This document shows positions 35,173-43,936 of a DNA stretch of 64,000 nt, piece after piece (position 1 is the stretch's first letter; each line of letters starts with the position of its first letter). The notes below the pieces were generated by a model. That model searched no databases. It saw only the letters and a list, made by a program, of their open reading frames with translations, and was not told the DNA's origin. This DNA comes from Pseudomonadota bacterium (GTDB lineage: Bacteria; Pseudomonadota; Alphaproteobacteria; Acetobacterales; Acetobacteraceae), in contig JAKBAD010000009.1 in NCBI GenBank assembly GCA_021809435.1, positions 50,889-114,888 on the forward strand, read 5' to 3'. The position numbers and the translations under genes are program-made.

Positions 35173-35880
35173 ATGTCCGACCATAACAAGCCCTATGTGC
35201 TGATCGTCGAGGACGAAGCCCCCCTCGTCACGCTGCTGCGCTACAATCTCGAGAAACAAGGCTTCCGCGTCGAGGATGCCGGCGATGGCGGCGAGGCGCT
35301 GACCCGCATCACCGAGGCCCCGCCCGACCTGCTGCTGCTCGACTGGATGCTCCCCACCATGTCGGGCATCGAGCTGTGCCGCCAGCTCCGCCGCCGCCCG
35401 GCCACGCGCCAGCTGCCCATCATCATGCTCACCGCCCGCGCCGAGGACCAGGACGCCGTGCGCGGCCTCGATACGGGGGCGGATGATTACATCACCAAAC
35501 CCTTCAACACCGAGGCGCTGATCGCCCGCATTCGCGCCCTGCTGCGCCGCTCCGGCGCCATGCCCCAAAGCGCCAAGCTCGCCTTCCACGATATTTCCCT
35601 CGATCCCGCCTCCCATCGCGTGCTGCGCAATGGCCGCACCCTGCATCTCGGCCCCACCGAATTCCGCCTGCTGGAATTTTTCCTGCGCCACCCCAAGCGC
35701 GTGTTCTCGCGTGAGGATGTGCTCAACGCCGTCTGGGGCCGCGATATTCATGTCGAGCCCCGCACGGTCGATGTCCATATCCGCCGCCTGCGCAAGGCCA
35801 TCAACGGCCCCGGCGAAATCGACGTGGTCCGCACCGTGCGCGCCGCCGGCTACGCGCTCGACCTCGAAGACGTGGCATAA
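35173..35880 (+). CDS. phoB: Phosphate regulon response regulator PhoB
   Basis: A 235-residue OmpR-type transcription factor. The receiver domain has the acidic pair EDE near the N-terminus, the phospho-acceptor aspartate in LLLDWMLPTMSGIELC, the conserved threonine (IIMLTARAED) and lysine (DDYITKPFN). The winged helix follows with FRLLEFFLRHPKRVFSREDVL and RTVDVHIRRLRKAI. It is activated by PhoR in response to low phosphate and binds PHO boxes such as those upstream of pstB. No phoR gene is next to it in this window. Confidence 0.97.
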   Translation: MSDHNKPYVLIVEDEAPLVTLLRYNLEKQGFRVEDAGDGGEALTRITEAPPDLLLLDWMLPTMSGIELCRQLRRRPATRQLPIIMLTARAEDQDAVRGLDTGADDYITKPFNTEALIARIRALLRRSGAMPQSAKLAFHDISLDPASHRVLRNGRTLHLGPTEFRLLEFFLRHPKRVFSREDVLNAVWGRDIHVEPRTVDVHIRRLRKAINGPGEIDVVRTVRAAGYALDLEDVA

Positions 35881-35918
35881 CCCCCCGGCCGCGCCTCACG
35901 GCGCGGTCGTCGGTCCTC

Positions 35919-36476
35919 TCAAAATCCCCAGCCTATATGCGTCAGCGCAATGCCGTGCGCCTCATCTAGCTCGTGCGGCTTGAGCGAAATAATCACATCC
36001 CGCCCGCTCGTGTCGGGCACCTGCAGCGTTATCGAGGCTTGCCGCGGCGTTTGCGGCGTCACCACCTCCCCCGCGAACCGGCCATCAACCCACACCCTGA
36101 TCTTCATGACCGAGCGTGGAATCAGCCCCGCGAAGCTCAGCGTCACCCGCCGCGCGCCGGCGGGCGGCGGCAAATCGAGCCAGTCATCCTCATTGACGCT
36201 AAACGCCGCCTGCGCATCCTGCCCGTCCCAGCCTTTCATCAGCAGGTAGCAGGCCGGATATGTCCCAAGGCTACCTGGTGAATAGCTGGTCATCGCCGCC
36301 AGCGCCGCCCGGCTCTGCGCGGCCTCGCCATCGGGCAGCCAGCAATCGCGGGTGCGCGAGATGAAAAACTGCCGGTAAGCCTGGCTGACATGCGGGTGCG
36401 AAATCCACACGCCCATGGCCACGGCCTGTCCCAGCCCCAGCGCCAGCCCGGCCAGGCCCCTAAACCAGGCCGCCAC
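35919..36476 (-). CDS. Membrane-anchored protein of unknown function
   Basis: A 185-residue protein with one N-terminal hydrophobic segment (FRGLAGLALGLGQAVAMGVWI) and a presumably periplasmic remainder. The segment from about residue 100 (WLDLPPPAGARRVTLSFAG...VWVDGRFAGEVVTPQ...ASITLQVPDTSGRDVIISLKP) looks like a beta-sandwich of the carbohydrate-binding or fold-completing kind. I do not recognise a family. It overlaps the PIG-V-like gene by 17 bases and is the last gene of a four-gene glycosyltransferase operon, so it may assist glycan assembly. That is inference from position. Confidence 0.6.
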   Translation of the reverse strand: MAAWFRGLAGLALGLGQAVAMGVWISHPHVSQAYRQFFISRTRDCWLPDGEAAQSRAALAAMTSYSPGSLGTYPACYLLMKGWDGQDAQAAFSVNEDDWLDLPPPAGARRVTLSFAGLIPRSVMKIRVWVDGRFAGEVVTPQTPRQASITLQVPDTSGRDVIISLKPHELDEAHGIALTHIGWGF

Positions 36477-37626
36477 GTCCCGCCCCCCAGCAATAAACCA
36501 GATAAAGCTGCACCGCCGCGCAAACCAGCAGCAGCGGCGCCATCAGCCGCCGGGCCCGCCCCTGCCACAGCCAGTCGAATAAAAACAGCAGCATCACCGG
36601 GTTTGCCCACACAAACCGTTGCAGCGATATCAGCCCGCTCGACGCCGCCATCAGCACGGTGGCGGCCAAAAACCAAGCGTCCCGGTACCGCCTCAACAGG
36701 GCCAGCCGCACGCTCATCACTAACACGAGACAGCCGCTGAGCGCGCATAAAAACTGGCTCTGGCCATGAAAGAACAGGGCATCCCCCACATCAAACGCCA
36801 GCAGCCCGTCGAGCAGGGCGGCAAAGGGGTTGACAAAATGCCGGAACCAGCAGGCTTGCGCATGAGCAAAGGCCAGGGCATCGCCGACATGGCTGTGGAA
36901 ATAGGCCATCAGCCCCGTCACCCCCAGCGGCGCGATCGCCAAGGGCGGCATGGCCCGCGCGGCCAGGTCCCAGGCCCCGTGCCGGTCGCCCGCCCGCCAC
37001 GCGCGCCAGGCCGGGGCCAGCCCCGTCCAGGCCAGAACCGGCCAAAGCAGCACGCCAGTCACCCGCGTCACCATCAGGCCCGCGCTCACCAGCCCGGCCG
37101 TCATCAGCCCGCCGCGCTCCAGTGCCAGCAGCGCGCTCATCGCCAGCAGCGCATACAGGCTTTCGGTGTAGGGCAGGGAGAAATAAAACCCGAACGGAAA
37201 CGCCATGAGAAACCAGATGCCACCCCCCTGGTTGGTGCCCGGCCGCACCATGGCAAGGTAGCGCACCCCCACCAGCACGAACCCGGCGAACGCCGCATTG
37301 GCCACCACCAGCCCGCACAGGCGCAGCGGCCAGTGCGTCAGCGCCGCCAGCGCGGCGATGAGCCCGGGAAACGCCGGCAGAAAAGCCCAGTTGGTGGTAA
37401 CGGCATAATCGGGCGGCCATGCGGTGGGGGCCAGGTCATACCCGGCGCTGGCGATGCGCAGATAAAACCCGCAATCCCATTGGCACATGGTCCGCGGCAA
37501 GGCCGCCAGCCCGTCAGTCACCAGCCCATAGGCGCCCAGCCGCAGGGCCAGCAGGCCCAAACTCAACAACAGCGCGTGTCCGGCCCGTGGCCGCTCAGGA
37601 ATCAGCCACGCGCCCAGGACCTTCAT
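36460..37626 (-). CDS. Integral membrane glycosyltransferase, PIG-V/mannosyltransferase-like
   Basis: A 388-residue protein with roughly ten membrane segments. The first external loop holds CQWDCGFYLRIASAGYD, which matches the tryptophan-aspartate motif of PIG-V-type mannosyltransferases where the acid binds the polyprenyl-phosphate sugar. Further blocks are FPFGFYFSLPYTESLYALLAM and the C-terminal LQRFVWANPVMLLFLFDW. It likely transfers a sugar from a lipid-phosphate donor on the outer face of the inner membrane. It overlaps the GT2 gene by four bases; the GT2 enzyme would make its donor. Confidence 0.72.
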   Translation of the reverse strand: MKVLGAWLIPERPRAGHALLLSLGLLALRLGAYGLVTDGLAALPRTMCQWDCGFYLRIASAGYDLAPTAWPPDYAVTTNWAFLPAFPGLIAALAALTHWPLRLCGLVVANAAFAGFVLVGVRYLAMVRPGTNQGGGIWFLMAFPFGFYFSLPYTESLYALLAMSALLALERGGLMTAGLVSAGLMVTRVTGVLLWPVLAWTGLAPAWRAWRAGDRHGAWDLAARAMPPLAIAPLGVTGLMAYFHSHVGDALAFAHAQACWFRHFVNPFAALLDGLLAFDVGDALFFHGQSQFLCALSGCLVLVMSVRLALLRRYRDAWFLAATVLMAASSGLISLQRFVWANPVMLLFLFDWLWQGRARRLMAPLLLVCAAVQLYLVYCWGAGRGGLV

Positions 37627-38576
37627 GATCTAAGGCTGTCCTCGCCCCAGCGCGCAATCGCCAGATACGCCATGCGCTTGGCCTCCTTGCGCGCCCGCGC
37701 CACCGAATCCAGAATCAGGCCGCACACAAAACTGAGCATGGCGATCATCACAATGCCCGTGGCCAGCACGGCGGTCGGCAGCCGGGGCACCAGCCCGGTG
37801 GCCAGATAGGTGCTCACCACCGGCACGCCCAGCCCCACGCCCAGCGCCAGCAGCCCCAGCCCGGTGAGCGAAAAAAACCGCAGCGGCCGCTCTTCCTTCA
37901 CCAGCGTCACAATGGTGCGTAAAATCCGCAGCCCGTCCGACCAGGTGCGCAGCTTCGACACCGAGCCCACCGGCCGCTCGCGGTAGCAAACCGGCAGTTC
38001 CGCCAGCGGCATCATCAAATCCAGCGCATGGATGGTGAATTCCGTCTCCGTCTCAAACCCCTCGGCCAGCGCCGGAAAGGTTTTCACGAACCGCCGCGAG
38101 AACACCCGGTAACCTGAGAGCATATCCTTGATCCGGTCGCCAAACACCGCCCGCACCAGCCCCGAGAGCACCAAATTCCCGGTCCGGTGGCCTCGCCGGT
38201 AAGCCCCCACCGGCCCCTCACCCGCCTGCTCCACACGCTGCCCGTTCACCATATCGAGCTGATCCTCGAGCAGTTTCGCCACCATGGCGGGCGCGGCGCT
38301 GGCGTCATAGGTGTCGTCGCCATCCACCAGCACATAGGCATCGGCCTCAATATCGGCAAACATGCGCCGGATCACATGGCCCTTGCCCTGCAACGCCTCG
38401 CACCGCACCACCGCCCCGGCGGCTTTGGCGGCCGCGCGGGTGCCATCGGTCGAGTTATTGTCATAAACATAAATCACGGCGCCCGGCAGCGCGGTCCGAA
38501 AATCCGCCACCACCTTGCCAATGGCGACTTCCTCGTTGAAACACGGGATCAGAACGGCAATGCGGGGCGGGGTCAT
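37623..38576 (-). CDS. Family 2 glycosyltransferase (polyprenyl-phosphate sugar synthase type)
   Basis: A 317-residue GT2 enzyme. The catalytic domain opens IAVLIPCFNEEVAIGKVV, has the acid motif YVLVDGDDTYDASAAP, and ends in LPVCYRERPVGSVSKL. Two C-terminal hydrophobic segments (about residues 225-285) anchor it to the membrane, as in dolichol-phosphate-mannose synthase-like and ArnC/GtrB-like enzymes. It probably charges a polyprenyl phosphate with a sugar on the cytoplasmic face. It lies between the DUF2142 gene (9-base gap) and the PIG-V-like gene (overlap), which fits a donor-maker feeding membrane transferases. Confidence 0.88.
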   Translation of the reverse strand: MTPPRIAVLIPCFNEEVAIGKVVADFRTALPGAVIYVYDNNSTDGTRAAAKAAGAVVRCEALQGKGHVIRRMFADIEADAYVLVDGDDTYDASAAPAMVAKLLEDQLDMVNGQRVEQAGEGPVGAYRRGHRTGNLVLSGLVRAVFGDRIKDMLSGYRVFSRRFVKTFPALAEGFETETEFTIHALDLMMPLAELPVCYRERPVGSVSKLRTWSDGLRILRTIVTLVKEERPLRFFSLTGLGLLALGVGLGVPVVSTYLATGLVPRLPTAVLATGIVMIAMLSFVCGLILDSVARARKEAKRMAYLAIARWGEDSLRS

Positions 38577-38585
38577 TGGTTGCGC

Positions 38586-40037
38586 CTAATGCAGATAGAA
38601 ATTCTTAACAAGCAGCCACGGCACATAGATCGTGCCAAACATCCCCAGCAGCGCGGCGGGCAGCGCCGTCAGCACCGGCCCCAGCTGCGGCCCGCGCCTG
38701 AGGCTGGGAATGGCGAACAGCAAAAACGGCACCATCGGCAATAAATACCGCCCCTGAATCCCGTCGATCCAGTTCAGCCCGACATTGCTCCAAGACAGGT
38801 AAAACACGATATTGAGCAGCCAATAGGTCAAAAACATCAGCGTCAGGGTAAACAACCCGTCGCGCCAGCGCCCGCCCGCCAGCCCGGCGGGGCGGGTGGT
38901 GAATAGCAACCCCGCCGCCGCGCACAGCAGCGCGCCCGCCCAAAGCCAGTACACGGGGCGCGCCATCTGAATCGTCAGCAACCCCAGCATCCCAATCATT
39001 TGCGGTATTTTGTCGCGCCCGAACATCTCATTGGTCACCCACGGCAGCGTCCAGAACCGTGAAGGCTGGGCCAGCAGAATATGTAAGTTGGCGGCGGCGT
39101 CGGTGTGGTCGAGCAGCAAGGCCGGGTTGCCGGTGAAGAGCGGCCCGGGATGGTAAGGCTGTTTCAGTGACGGCACCAGCGTCAGCGCCGCCAGCACCAC
39201 CACCCACAAGGTCACCGGCAGCGCCGCCACCACCACCTCGCCCAGCCGCCGCAGCCAGCCCTTGGCGAAGAGCGGCTCCAGAAACGTGGCCAGCAGCAGG
39301 ATATAAGGCTGTTTTGACCCAAGAACGACAACCAGCACCGCCAGCCCTCCCAGCCGCGCGCGGCGCGTCTCGCGGGTGAGCAGCGCGCAGGCCAGGCAGG
39401 TGAGCGCCAGCAGCACGCCATCTTGGTTGAGCGTGCCGGCCAGAAACAGCGCCATGGGGAGCAGCAGCACCGCCAGCAGCAGGGCTTCGCCATAAGCCGC
39501 CAGATAAATCGCCAGCAGCCCAAGCCCGACATACGCCACCGCCATGCATAACCGGCCGCTGATCAGGGCAAAATAAGGCCGCGCGCCCAGCGCGTTGGCC
39601 ACCCCCAGCCCCAGCGTGGCGGGCAGATAGGTGAGCGGAAAATACACCGCCGTGTTGGAGATCTCGCCAAAAATCAATTGATGCGAGGGCGGCTGGTCCA
39701 GCAGGGCCTGCCGGTTGGCCGCCGAGAAAACCAGATGGCCGTCAAAAGGTGTATCGGCGCCAAACGAGGCCTGCGCCAAACCCTGATCGACCAGCACGCC
39801 GGTCACCTGGCAGGGCTTGCCGGTATAAGGATCGGTGCCGGTGACGCGGTGGGCGATGATCTGGCCATGCAACAATCCGGCCGCGCGGATCAGATGGGCC
39901 GGCTCATCGGGGCTTTGGCCGGGGGGGGTGAGCAGGGCGGTGAGGCAGGTGACCGGCAGGGCGCAACAGAAAAACAGCGCCATAAGGAGGTTTTTCTCCC
40001 CAAGGCGCCGCACACTCTCAAAAGCCCGTCTCATCAT
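38586..40037 (-). CDS. DUF2142 family membrane protein
   Basis: A 483-residue protein with about 11-12 membrane segments. The first periplasmic loop has PPGQSPDEPAHLIRAAG, the proline-aspartate-glutamate-histidine block typical of DUF2142. The sequence ends with LSWSNVGLNWIDGIQGRYLLPMVPF, a block also used by GT-C-type glycosyltransferases. The family is regarded as likely glycosyltransferase C-type, but its reaction has not been shown. I prefer the ATG at 40037 with GAGG in front; GTG at 40046 is an alternative. First gene of the glycosyltransferase operon. Confidence 0.85.
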   Translation of the reverse strand: MMRRAFESVRRLGEKNLLMALFFCCALPVTCLTALLTPPGQSPDEPAHLIRAAGLLHGQIIAHRVTGTDPYTGKPCQVTGVLVDQGLAQASFGADTPFDGHLVFSAANRQALLDQPPSHQLIFGEISNTAVYFPLTYLPATLGLGVANALGARPYFALISGRLCMAVAYVGLGLLAIYLAAYGEALLLAVLLLPMALFLAGTLNQDGVLLALTCLACALLTRETRRARLGGLAVLVVVLGSKQPYILLLATFLEPLFAKGWLRRLGEVVVAALPVTLWVVVLAALTLVPSLKQPYHPGPLFTGNPALLLDHTDAAANLHILLAQPSRFWTLPWVTNEMFGRDKIPQMIGMLGLLTIQMARPVYWLWAGALLCAAAGLLFTTRPAGLAGGRWRDGLFTLTLMFLTYWLLNIVFYLSWSNVGLNWIDGIQGRYLLPMVPFLLFAIPSLRRGPQLGPVLTALPAALLGMFGTIYVPWLLVKNFYLH

Positions 40038-40095
40038 CAACCTCACGTTCCGGCTGGCCGCACCATAAAGCGCGGACCAGCCGGGGCAAGGGGCT

Positions 40096-41682
40096 TCAGA
40101 ACGCGAGGTTGCTGGCCTGCATCACCAGCGGCAGTTCGCGCACTTTGGCCAGCACCGCGTCGGGCGTGGCGCCGTCGGTCGAAACCAGGCAGATCGCATC
40201 CTCGCCCTCGGCCGCGCGGCCGAGATGGAAGGTGGCGATATTGACGCCCGCCTCGGCCAGCAGCATGCCAAAGCGGCCAATGAAGCCGGGTTTGTCCTTG
40301 TTGGTGACATAGAGCATGTGGGGCGCGAAATCGGCCTCGACCTTGATGCCCTTGATCTCCACCAGGCGCGGCCGCCCGGCGCCGATCAGCGAGCCCGCGA
40401 CAGAGCGGGTGAGCTTGTCGGTGGTCACCGTGATGCGCACCAGCGTTTGGTAATCGCCCGTGCGGTCGGTCGAGGCTTCGGCCACCTCGATGCCATGATC
40501 CTTGGCCAGCATGGGGGCGTTGACCATGTTCACCCCATCCATCACCGGCCCCAACAGCCCGGCCAGGGCGGCGGCGTTGAGCGGCCGGTGGTTGAGCGGC
40601 GCGGCCGCGCCCTCATACTCAATCAGTACGCGCTGAATGGTGCCGTCGGTCGCGCGGGTAAGCTGGCCGGCAAAGGCACCGAGCAGGCGGGCGAGGTCCA
40701 TATAAGGCCGCAGGCGCGGCGCTTCCTCGGCGCTCACCGAAGGCATGTTCAGCGCGTTCACCACCGAGCCCTTGAGCAGGAAATCCGAAATCTGCTCGGC
40801 CACCTGCAGCGCCACGTTTTCCTGGGCTTCCGTGGTCGAGGCGCCGAGATGGGGCGTGCACACGACGTTTTCCAGCTCAAAGAGCGGGCTTTCCTTGGCC
40901 GGCTCCACATCGAAGACATCGAGCGCGGCGCCCGCCACATGGCCCGCTTTCAGCGCGTCATAGAGCGCCGCCTCGTCAACCAGCCCGCCGCGCGCGCAGT
41001 TGATGATGCGCACGCCCTTCTTGGTCTTGGCCAGCGCCTCGCGCGAGATGATGTTGCGCGTCGCCTCGATCAGCGGGGTATGCAGCGTGATGAAATCGGC
41101 CTTGGCCAGCACGGTGTCGAGATCGGCCTTGACCACGCCCAGCTCCACGGCGCGCGCCTCGGTCAGGTAGGGGTCGAAGGCCAGCACCTTCATCTTCAAG
41201 CCCACCGCGCGGTCGGCGACGATGGAGCCGATATTGCCGCAGCCGATCAGCCCGAGCGTCTTGCCGGTGACTTCCACGCCCATGAAGCGGTTCTTCTCCC
41301 ACTTGCCCGCCTTGGTCGAGGCGGTGGCCTCGGGCAGCTGGCGGGCCAGGGCGAAGATCATGGCGATGGCATGTTCGGCGGTGGTGATGGCATTGCCGTG
41401 CGGGGTGTTCATCACCACCACGCCGCGCGAGGTGGCGGATTTCACATCCACGTTATCAACGCCGATGCCCGCGCGCCCGACCACTTTGAGGTTGGTGGCG
41501 AGGTCGAGCACCTCCTTGGTCACCTTGGTGGCCGAGCGGATGGCGAGGCCATCATACTGCCCGATGATGTCGCGCAGCTCGGCGGGGGTGAGACCGGTCT
41601 TCACGTCGACCTCGACGCCGCGCTCCTTGAAAATTTCGATGGCGGCGGGGGAAAGCTTATCGCTGATGAGAACCTTGACCAT
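40096..41682 (-). CDS. serA: D-3-phosphoglycerate dehydrogenase
   Basis: SerA oxidises 3-phosphoglycerate to start serine synthesis. From the ATG at 41682 the protein is 528 residues, the long bacterial form: N-terminal catalytic and NAD-binding domain (MVKVLISDKLS; TLGLIGCGNIGSIVADRA near residue 150; CARGGLVDEAAL near 235; CTPHLGAST near 285), then an intervening domain and a C-terminal ACT domain (about 455-528, KDKPGFIGRFGMLLAEAG). The upstream open frame (to 41766) is not conserved. serC lies upstream on the same strand but is separated by 227 bases with a complex palindrome, so the two may be partly uncoupled. Confidence 0.97.
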   Translation of the reverse strand: MVKVLISDKLSPAAIEIFKERGVEVDVKTGLTPAELRDIIGQYDGLAIRSATKVTKEVLDLATNLKVVGRAGIGVDNVDVKSATSRGVVVMNTPHGNAITTAEHAIAMIFALARQLPEATASTKAGKWEKNRFMGVEVTGKTLGLIGCGNIGSIVADRAVGLKMKVLAFDPYLTEARAVELGVVKADLDTVLAKADFITLHTPLIEATRNIISREALAKTKKGVRIINCARGGLVDEAALYDALKAGHVAGAALDVFDVEPAKESPLFELENVVCTPHLGASTTEAQENVALQVAEQISDFLLKGSVVNALNMPSVSAEEAPRLRPYMDLARLLGAFAGQLTRATDGTIQRVLIEYEGAAAPLNHRPLNAAALAGLLGPVMDGVNMVNAPMLAKDHGIEVAEASTDRTGDYQTLVRITVTTDKLTRSVAGSLIGAGRPRLVEIKGIKVEADFAPHMLYVTNKDKPGFIGRFGMLLAEAGVNIATFHLGRAAEGEDAICLVSTDGATPDAVLAKVRELPLVMQASNLAF

Positions 41683-41699
41683 GTGTCTGTCGTCCTTGT

Positions 41700-41787
41700 G
41701 GCGAAATTGTTGGAATTTGTGGGTTTGTGTGGCTTTGGCCGCGCGAATTGTGGTTTTGCGTGGCAAAATATGGGTTTGTGTGGATTT
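41700..41787 (-). repeat. serA leader with three CCACxCAAA(C)CCA-like units
   Basis: On the minus strand the leader of serA contains ATCCACACAAACCCAT, GCCACGCAAAACCACA and GCCACACAAACCCACA, three related C/A-rich, G-poor units. They end about 50 bases before the serA start codon. The stretch would be unstructured RNA. No regulatory protein can be named from this. Confidence 0.45.
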
Positions 41788-41908
41788 GCCGCTTTTTAAA
41801 AAAAGCGGCGCAAAAAATTTTCGATCCGTTCCGCCATGGGCGTTGTTTCAGCCAACGCCCATGACCCCGGGATCAAAAGTTTTTTTGGTTCTTTTTTTAA
41901 AAAAGAAC
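41788..41908. repeat. Dispersed palindromic element, copy F (three hairpins)
   Basis: Three hairpins in a row: GCCGCTTTTT/AAAAAGCGGC (41788-41809), CATGGGCGTTG/CAACGCCCATG with a 7-base loop (41835-41863), and GTTCTTTTTT/AAAAAAGAAC (41888-41908). The middle one is bracketed by inverted arms CAAAAAATTTTCGATCC and GGATCAAAAGTTTTTTTGG. It lies between serC and serA. Confidence 0.85.
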
Positions 41909-41909
41909 G

Positions 41910-43082
41910 TCAGAACTCTTTTGCCACCGTATCGACGGCATAGTCGATCCAGGGCAGCAGGGCCGCGATGTCACTGGTCTCGACCGTGGCGCCACCCCAG
42001 ATGCGCAGGCCCGGCGGGGCATCGCGATAGGCCCCGGCATCGAGTGCCACGCCCTCTTTTTCAAGCAGGCTGGCCACGGCCTTGGCGGCCTTGGCCTGGG
42101 CTTCCGCGTCGAGCGCGGTGAACCAGGGCGCGTCGATCGCCAGGCAGATCGAGGTGTTGGAGCGGGTCTCGGGCGTTTGGGCCAGGAAGCGCACGCGCTC
42201 ATTGCCCTCGACCCAATCGGCTACCGCCTTGAGATTGGCTTCCGAACGGGCGATCAGCCCCTTGAGGCCGCCAATGCTCTCGGCCCAGCGCAGGCCATCC
42301 AGCGCGTCCTCGACGCAGAGCATCGAGGGGGTGTTGATGGTTTCGCCGACGAAAATACCCTCGATCAGCTTGTCTTTCGAGGTCAGGCGGAAGATTTTCG
42401 GCAGCGGCCAGGCGGGCTTGTAGGTCAGCAGCCGCTCGACCGCGCGGGGGCTGAGCGCCAGCATGCCATGCGCGCCTTCGCCGCCCAGCACTTTCTGCCA
42501 GGACCAGGTGACGACATCGAGCTTGTCCCAGGGCAGATCCATGGCGAAGGCCGCCGAGGTGCTGTCGGCGATCACCAGACCTTCACGGTCGGCGGGGATG
42601 AAATCGCCATTGGCGAAGCGCACGCCGGCGGTGGTGCCGTTCCAGGTGAGCACGACATCGTGGCTGAAATCGATCTGGGTAAGGTCGGGGAGCTGGCCAT
42701 AGGGGGCCTTGAGCACCCGGGCATCGGGCAGTTTGAGCTGCTTGACCACATCGGTCGCCCAGCCTTCGGAGAAGCTCTCAAAGGCCAGAACATCGACCGG
42801 GCGGGCGCCGAGCAGGCTCCAGAGCGCCATCTCGACCGCGCCGGTGTCGGAGGCGGGGACGATGCCCAGACGCCAATCGGCGGGCATGCCCAGAATATCC
42901 TTGGAGCGGGTGATAACCTCGGCCAGCTTGGCCTTGGGCCCCTTGGCGCGGTGCGAACGGCCCAGGGGCGCGTCCTTCAGGGCGTCGAGCGAGAAGCCGG
43001 GACGCTTGGCGCAGGGGCCGGAAGAAAAATTAGGATTTTGTGGACGCGCGGCAGGCTTGGCGGCCGCAGAAAAATCTGCCAT
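41910..43082 (-). CDS. serC: Phosphoserine aminotransferase
   Basis: SerC uses pyridoxal phosphate and glutamate to convert phosphohydroxypyruvate to phosphoserine; it can also serve vitamin B6 synthesis. The 390-residue length and N-terminal [19 protein letters not shown] are typical of the alphaproteobacterial type. The cofactor lysine is in [19 protein letters not shown] near residue 195; other conserved stretches are [17 protein letters not shown] and [14 protein letters not shown]. It precedes serA on the same strand and is followed by a three-hairpin repeat. Confidence 0.96.
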   Translation of the reverse strand: MADFSAAAKPAARPQNPNFSSGPCAKRPGFSLDALKDAPLGRSHRAKGPKAKLAEVITRSKDILGMPADWRLGIVPASDTGAVEMALWSLLGARPVDVLAFESFSEGWATDVVKQLKLPDARVLKAPYGQLPDLTQIDFSHDVVLTWNGTTAGVRFANGDFIPADREGLVIADSTSAAFAMDLPWDKLDVVTWSWQKVLGGEGAHGMLALSPRAVERLLTYKPAWPLPKIFRLTSKDKLIEGIFVGETINTPSMLCVEDALDGLRWAESIGGLKGLIARSEANLKAVADWVEGNERVRFLAQTPETRSNTSICLAIDAPWFTALDAEAQAKAAKAVASLLEKEGVALDAGAYRDAPPGLRIWGGATVETSDIAALLPWIDYAVDTVAKEF

Positions 43083-43228
43083 GAAACGTCTCCCTTGCAG
43101 AAGAAAAGCGTCCCGGTGGGGGGACGTAACCCGGGGGTGGCTCTAGCCCAGTTCGGCCGCCACTGCAAGTGTAGAGTATCCAGGTTTTAGCCGTGCTGGC
43201 CCGTAATGAAAGCAGAGCAGATTAACTG

Positions 43229-43684
43229 ATGATTGATCTCGATAATATCGACCGCGCCATTCTCCGGCTGCTCGCCGCCGACTGTTCGCTTTCCCTCAAC
43301 GATATCGCCGACAAGGTGGGGCTGACCGCCACGCCGTGCTGGAAGCGCATCAAGCGCATGGAGGAGGTGGGGGTGATCACCGGACGGGTGGCGCTGTTGG
43401 ATGCCGACAAGCTCGGCCTGCCGGTGTCGGTGTTCGTGTCGGTCGAGACCGCCGATCATTCGGCCGAGTGGCTGGCGAAATTCGCCGAAGCCGTGCAGAA
43501 AATCCCCGAAATCGTCGGCGCCTGGCGGATGAGCGGCGATGTCGATTATCTGCTGCATGTGGTGGTGCCCGATATTTCGGCCTATGATTCGTTCTACCGC
43601 AAGCTCATCGCCATGGTGCCGCTGCGCAACGTGTCCTCGCGATTCGCCATGGAGCGCATGAAGAGCGGCGCATTGCCGATTTGA
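43229..43684 (+). CDS. Lrp/AsnC family transcriptional regulator
   Basis: A 151-residue regulator of amino-acid metabolism. The N-terminal helix-turn-helix reads IDRAILRLLAADCSLSLNDIADKVGLTATPCWKRIKRMEE, in the normal AsnC position (residues 5-45). The C-terminal RAM ligand domain follows with VRMSGDVDYLL-like sequence (here WRMSGDVDYLLHVVV) and NVSSRFAMERMKSGALPI. It is divergent from serC, with 146 bases between starts, so control of serine synthesis is plausible but not shown. An FNR-type site begins just after its stop codon. Confidence 0.93.
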   Translation: MIDLDNIDRAILRLLAADCSLSLNDIADKVGLTATPCWKRIKRMEEVGVITGRVALLDADKLGLPVSVFVSVETADHSAEWLAKFAEAVQKIPEIVGAWRMSGDVDYLLHVVVPDISAYDSFYRKLIAMVPLRNVSSRFAMERMKSGALPI

Positions 43685-43706
43685 GGCGCGGGAGGGGCTT
43701 GGAAAA

Positions 43707-43720
43707 TTGATCTGAATCAA
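43707..43720. promoter_or_regulatory. FNR/CRP-family (anaerobic) box
   Basis: TTGATCTGAATCAA is a perfect match to the FNR/ANR/FixK consensus TTGAT-N4-ATCAA. It lies in the 252-base gap between the Lrp-type gene and the small conserved gene whose start is 43937. If it acts at the usual -41.5 position, transcription would begin near 43755. No FNR-type gene is in the window, so the acting regulator is inferred. Confidence 0.75.
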
Positions 43721-43936
43721 AAAACCGCCTTGCCGGATGATGGGGGTTGGATTACCACCACCACAGGTTCAGGCGCGCATCTGGTCCGGGTGCGTAAATG
43801 TCTGGCCTGGCCGGGTCTTGTTCATGGTTGCCTCGCCTCGGGTGCCGTGAAGAGGGCGGCGGGCTAATGCGAATGCCGGAGGACGTTGTGCCGCCGGATG
43901 CCAGTCACGACCAACACCAAAACGGAGCTTCATGCC

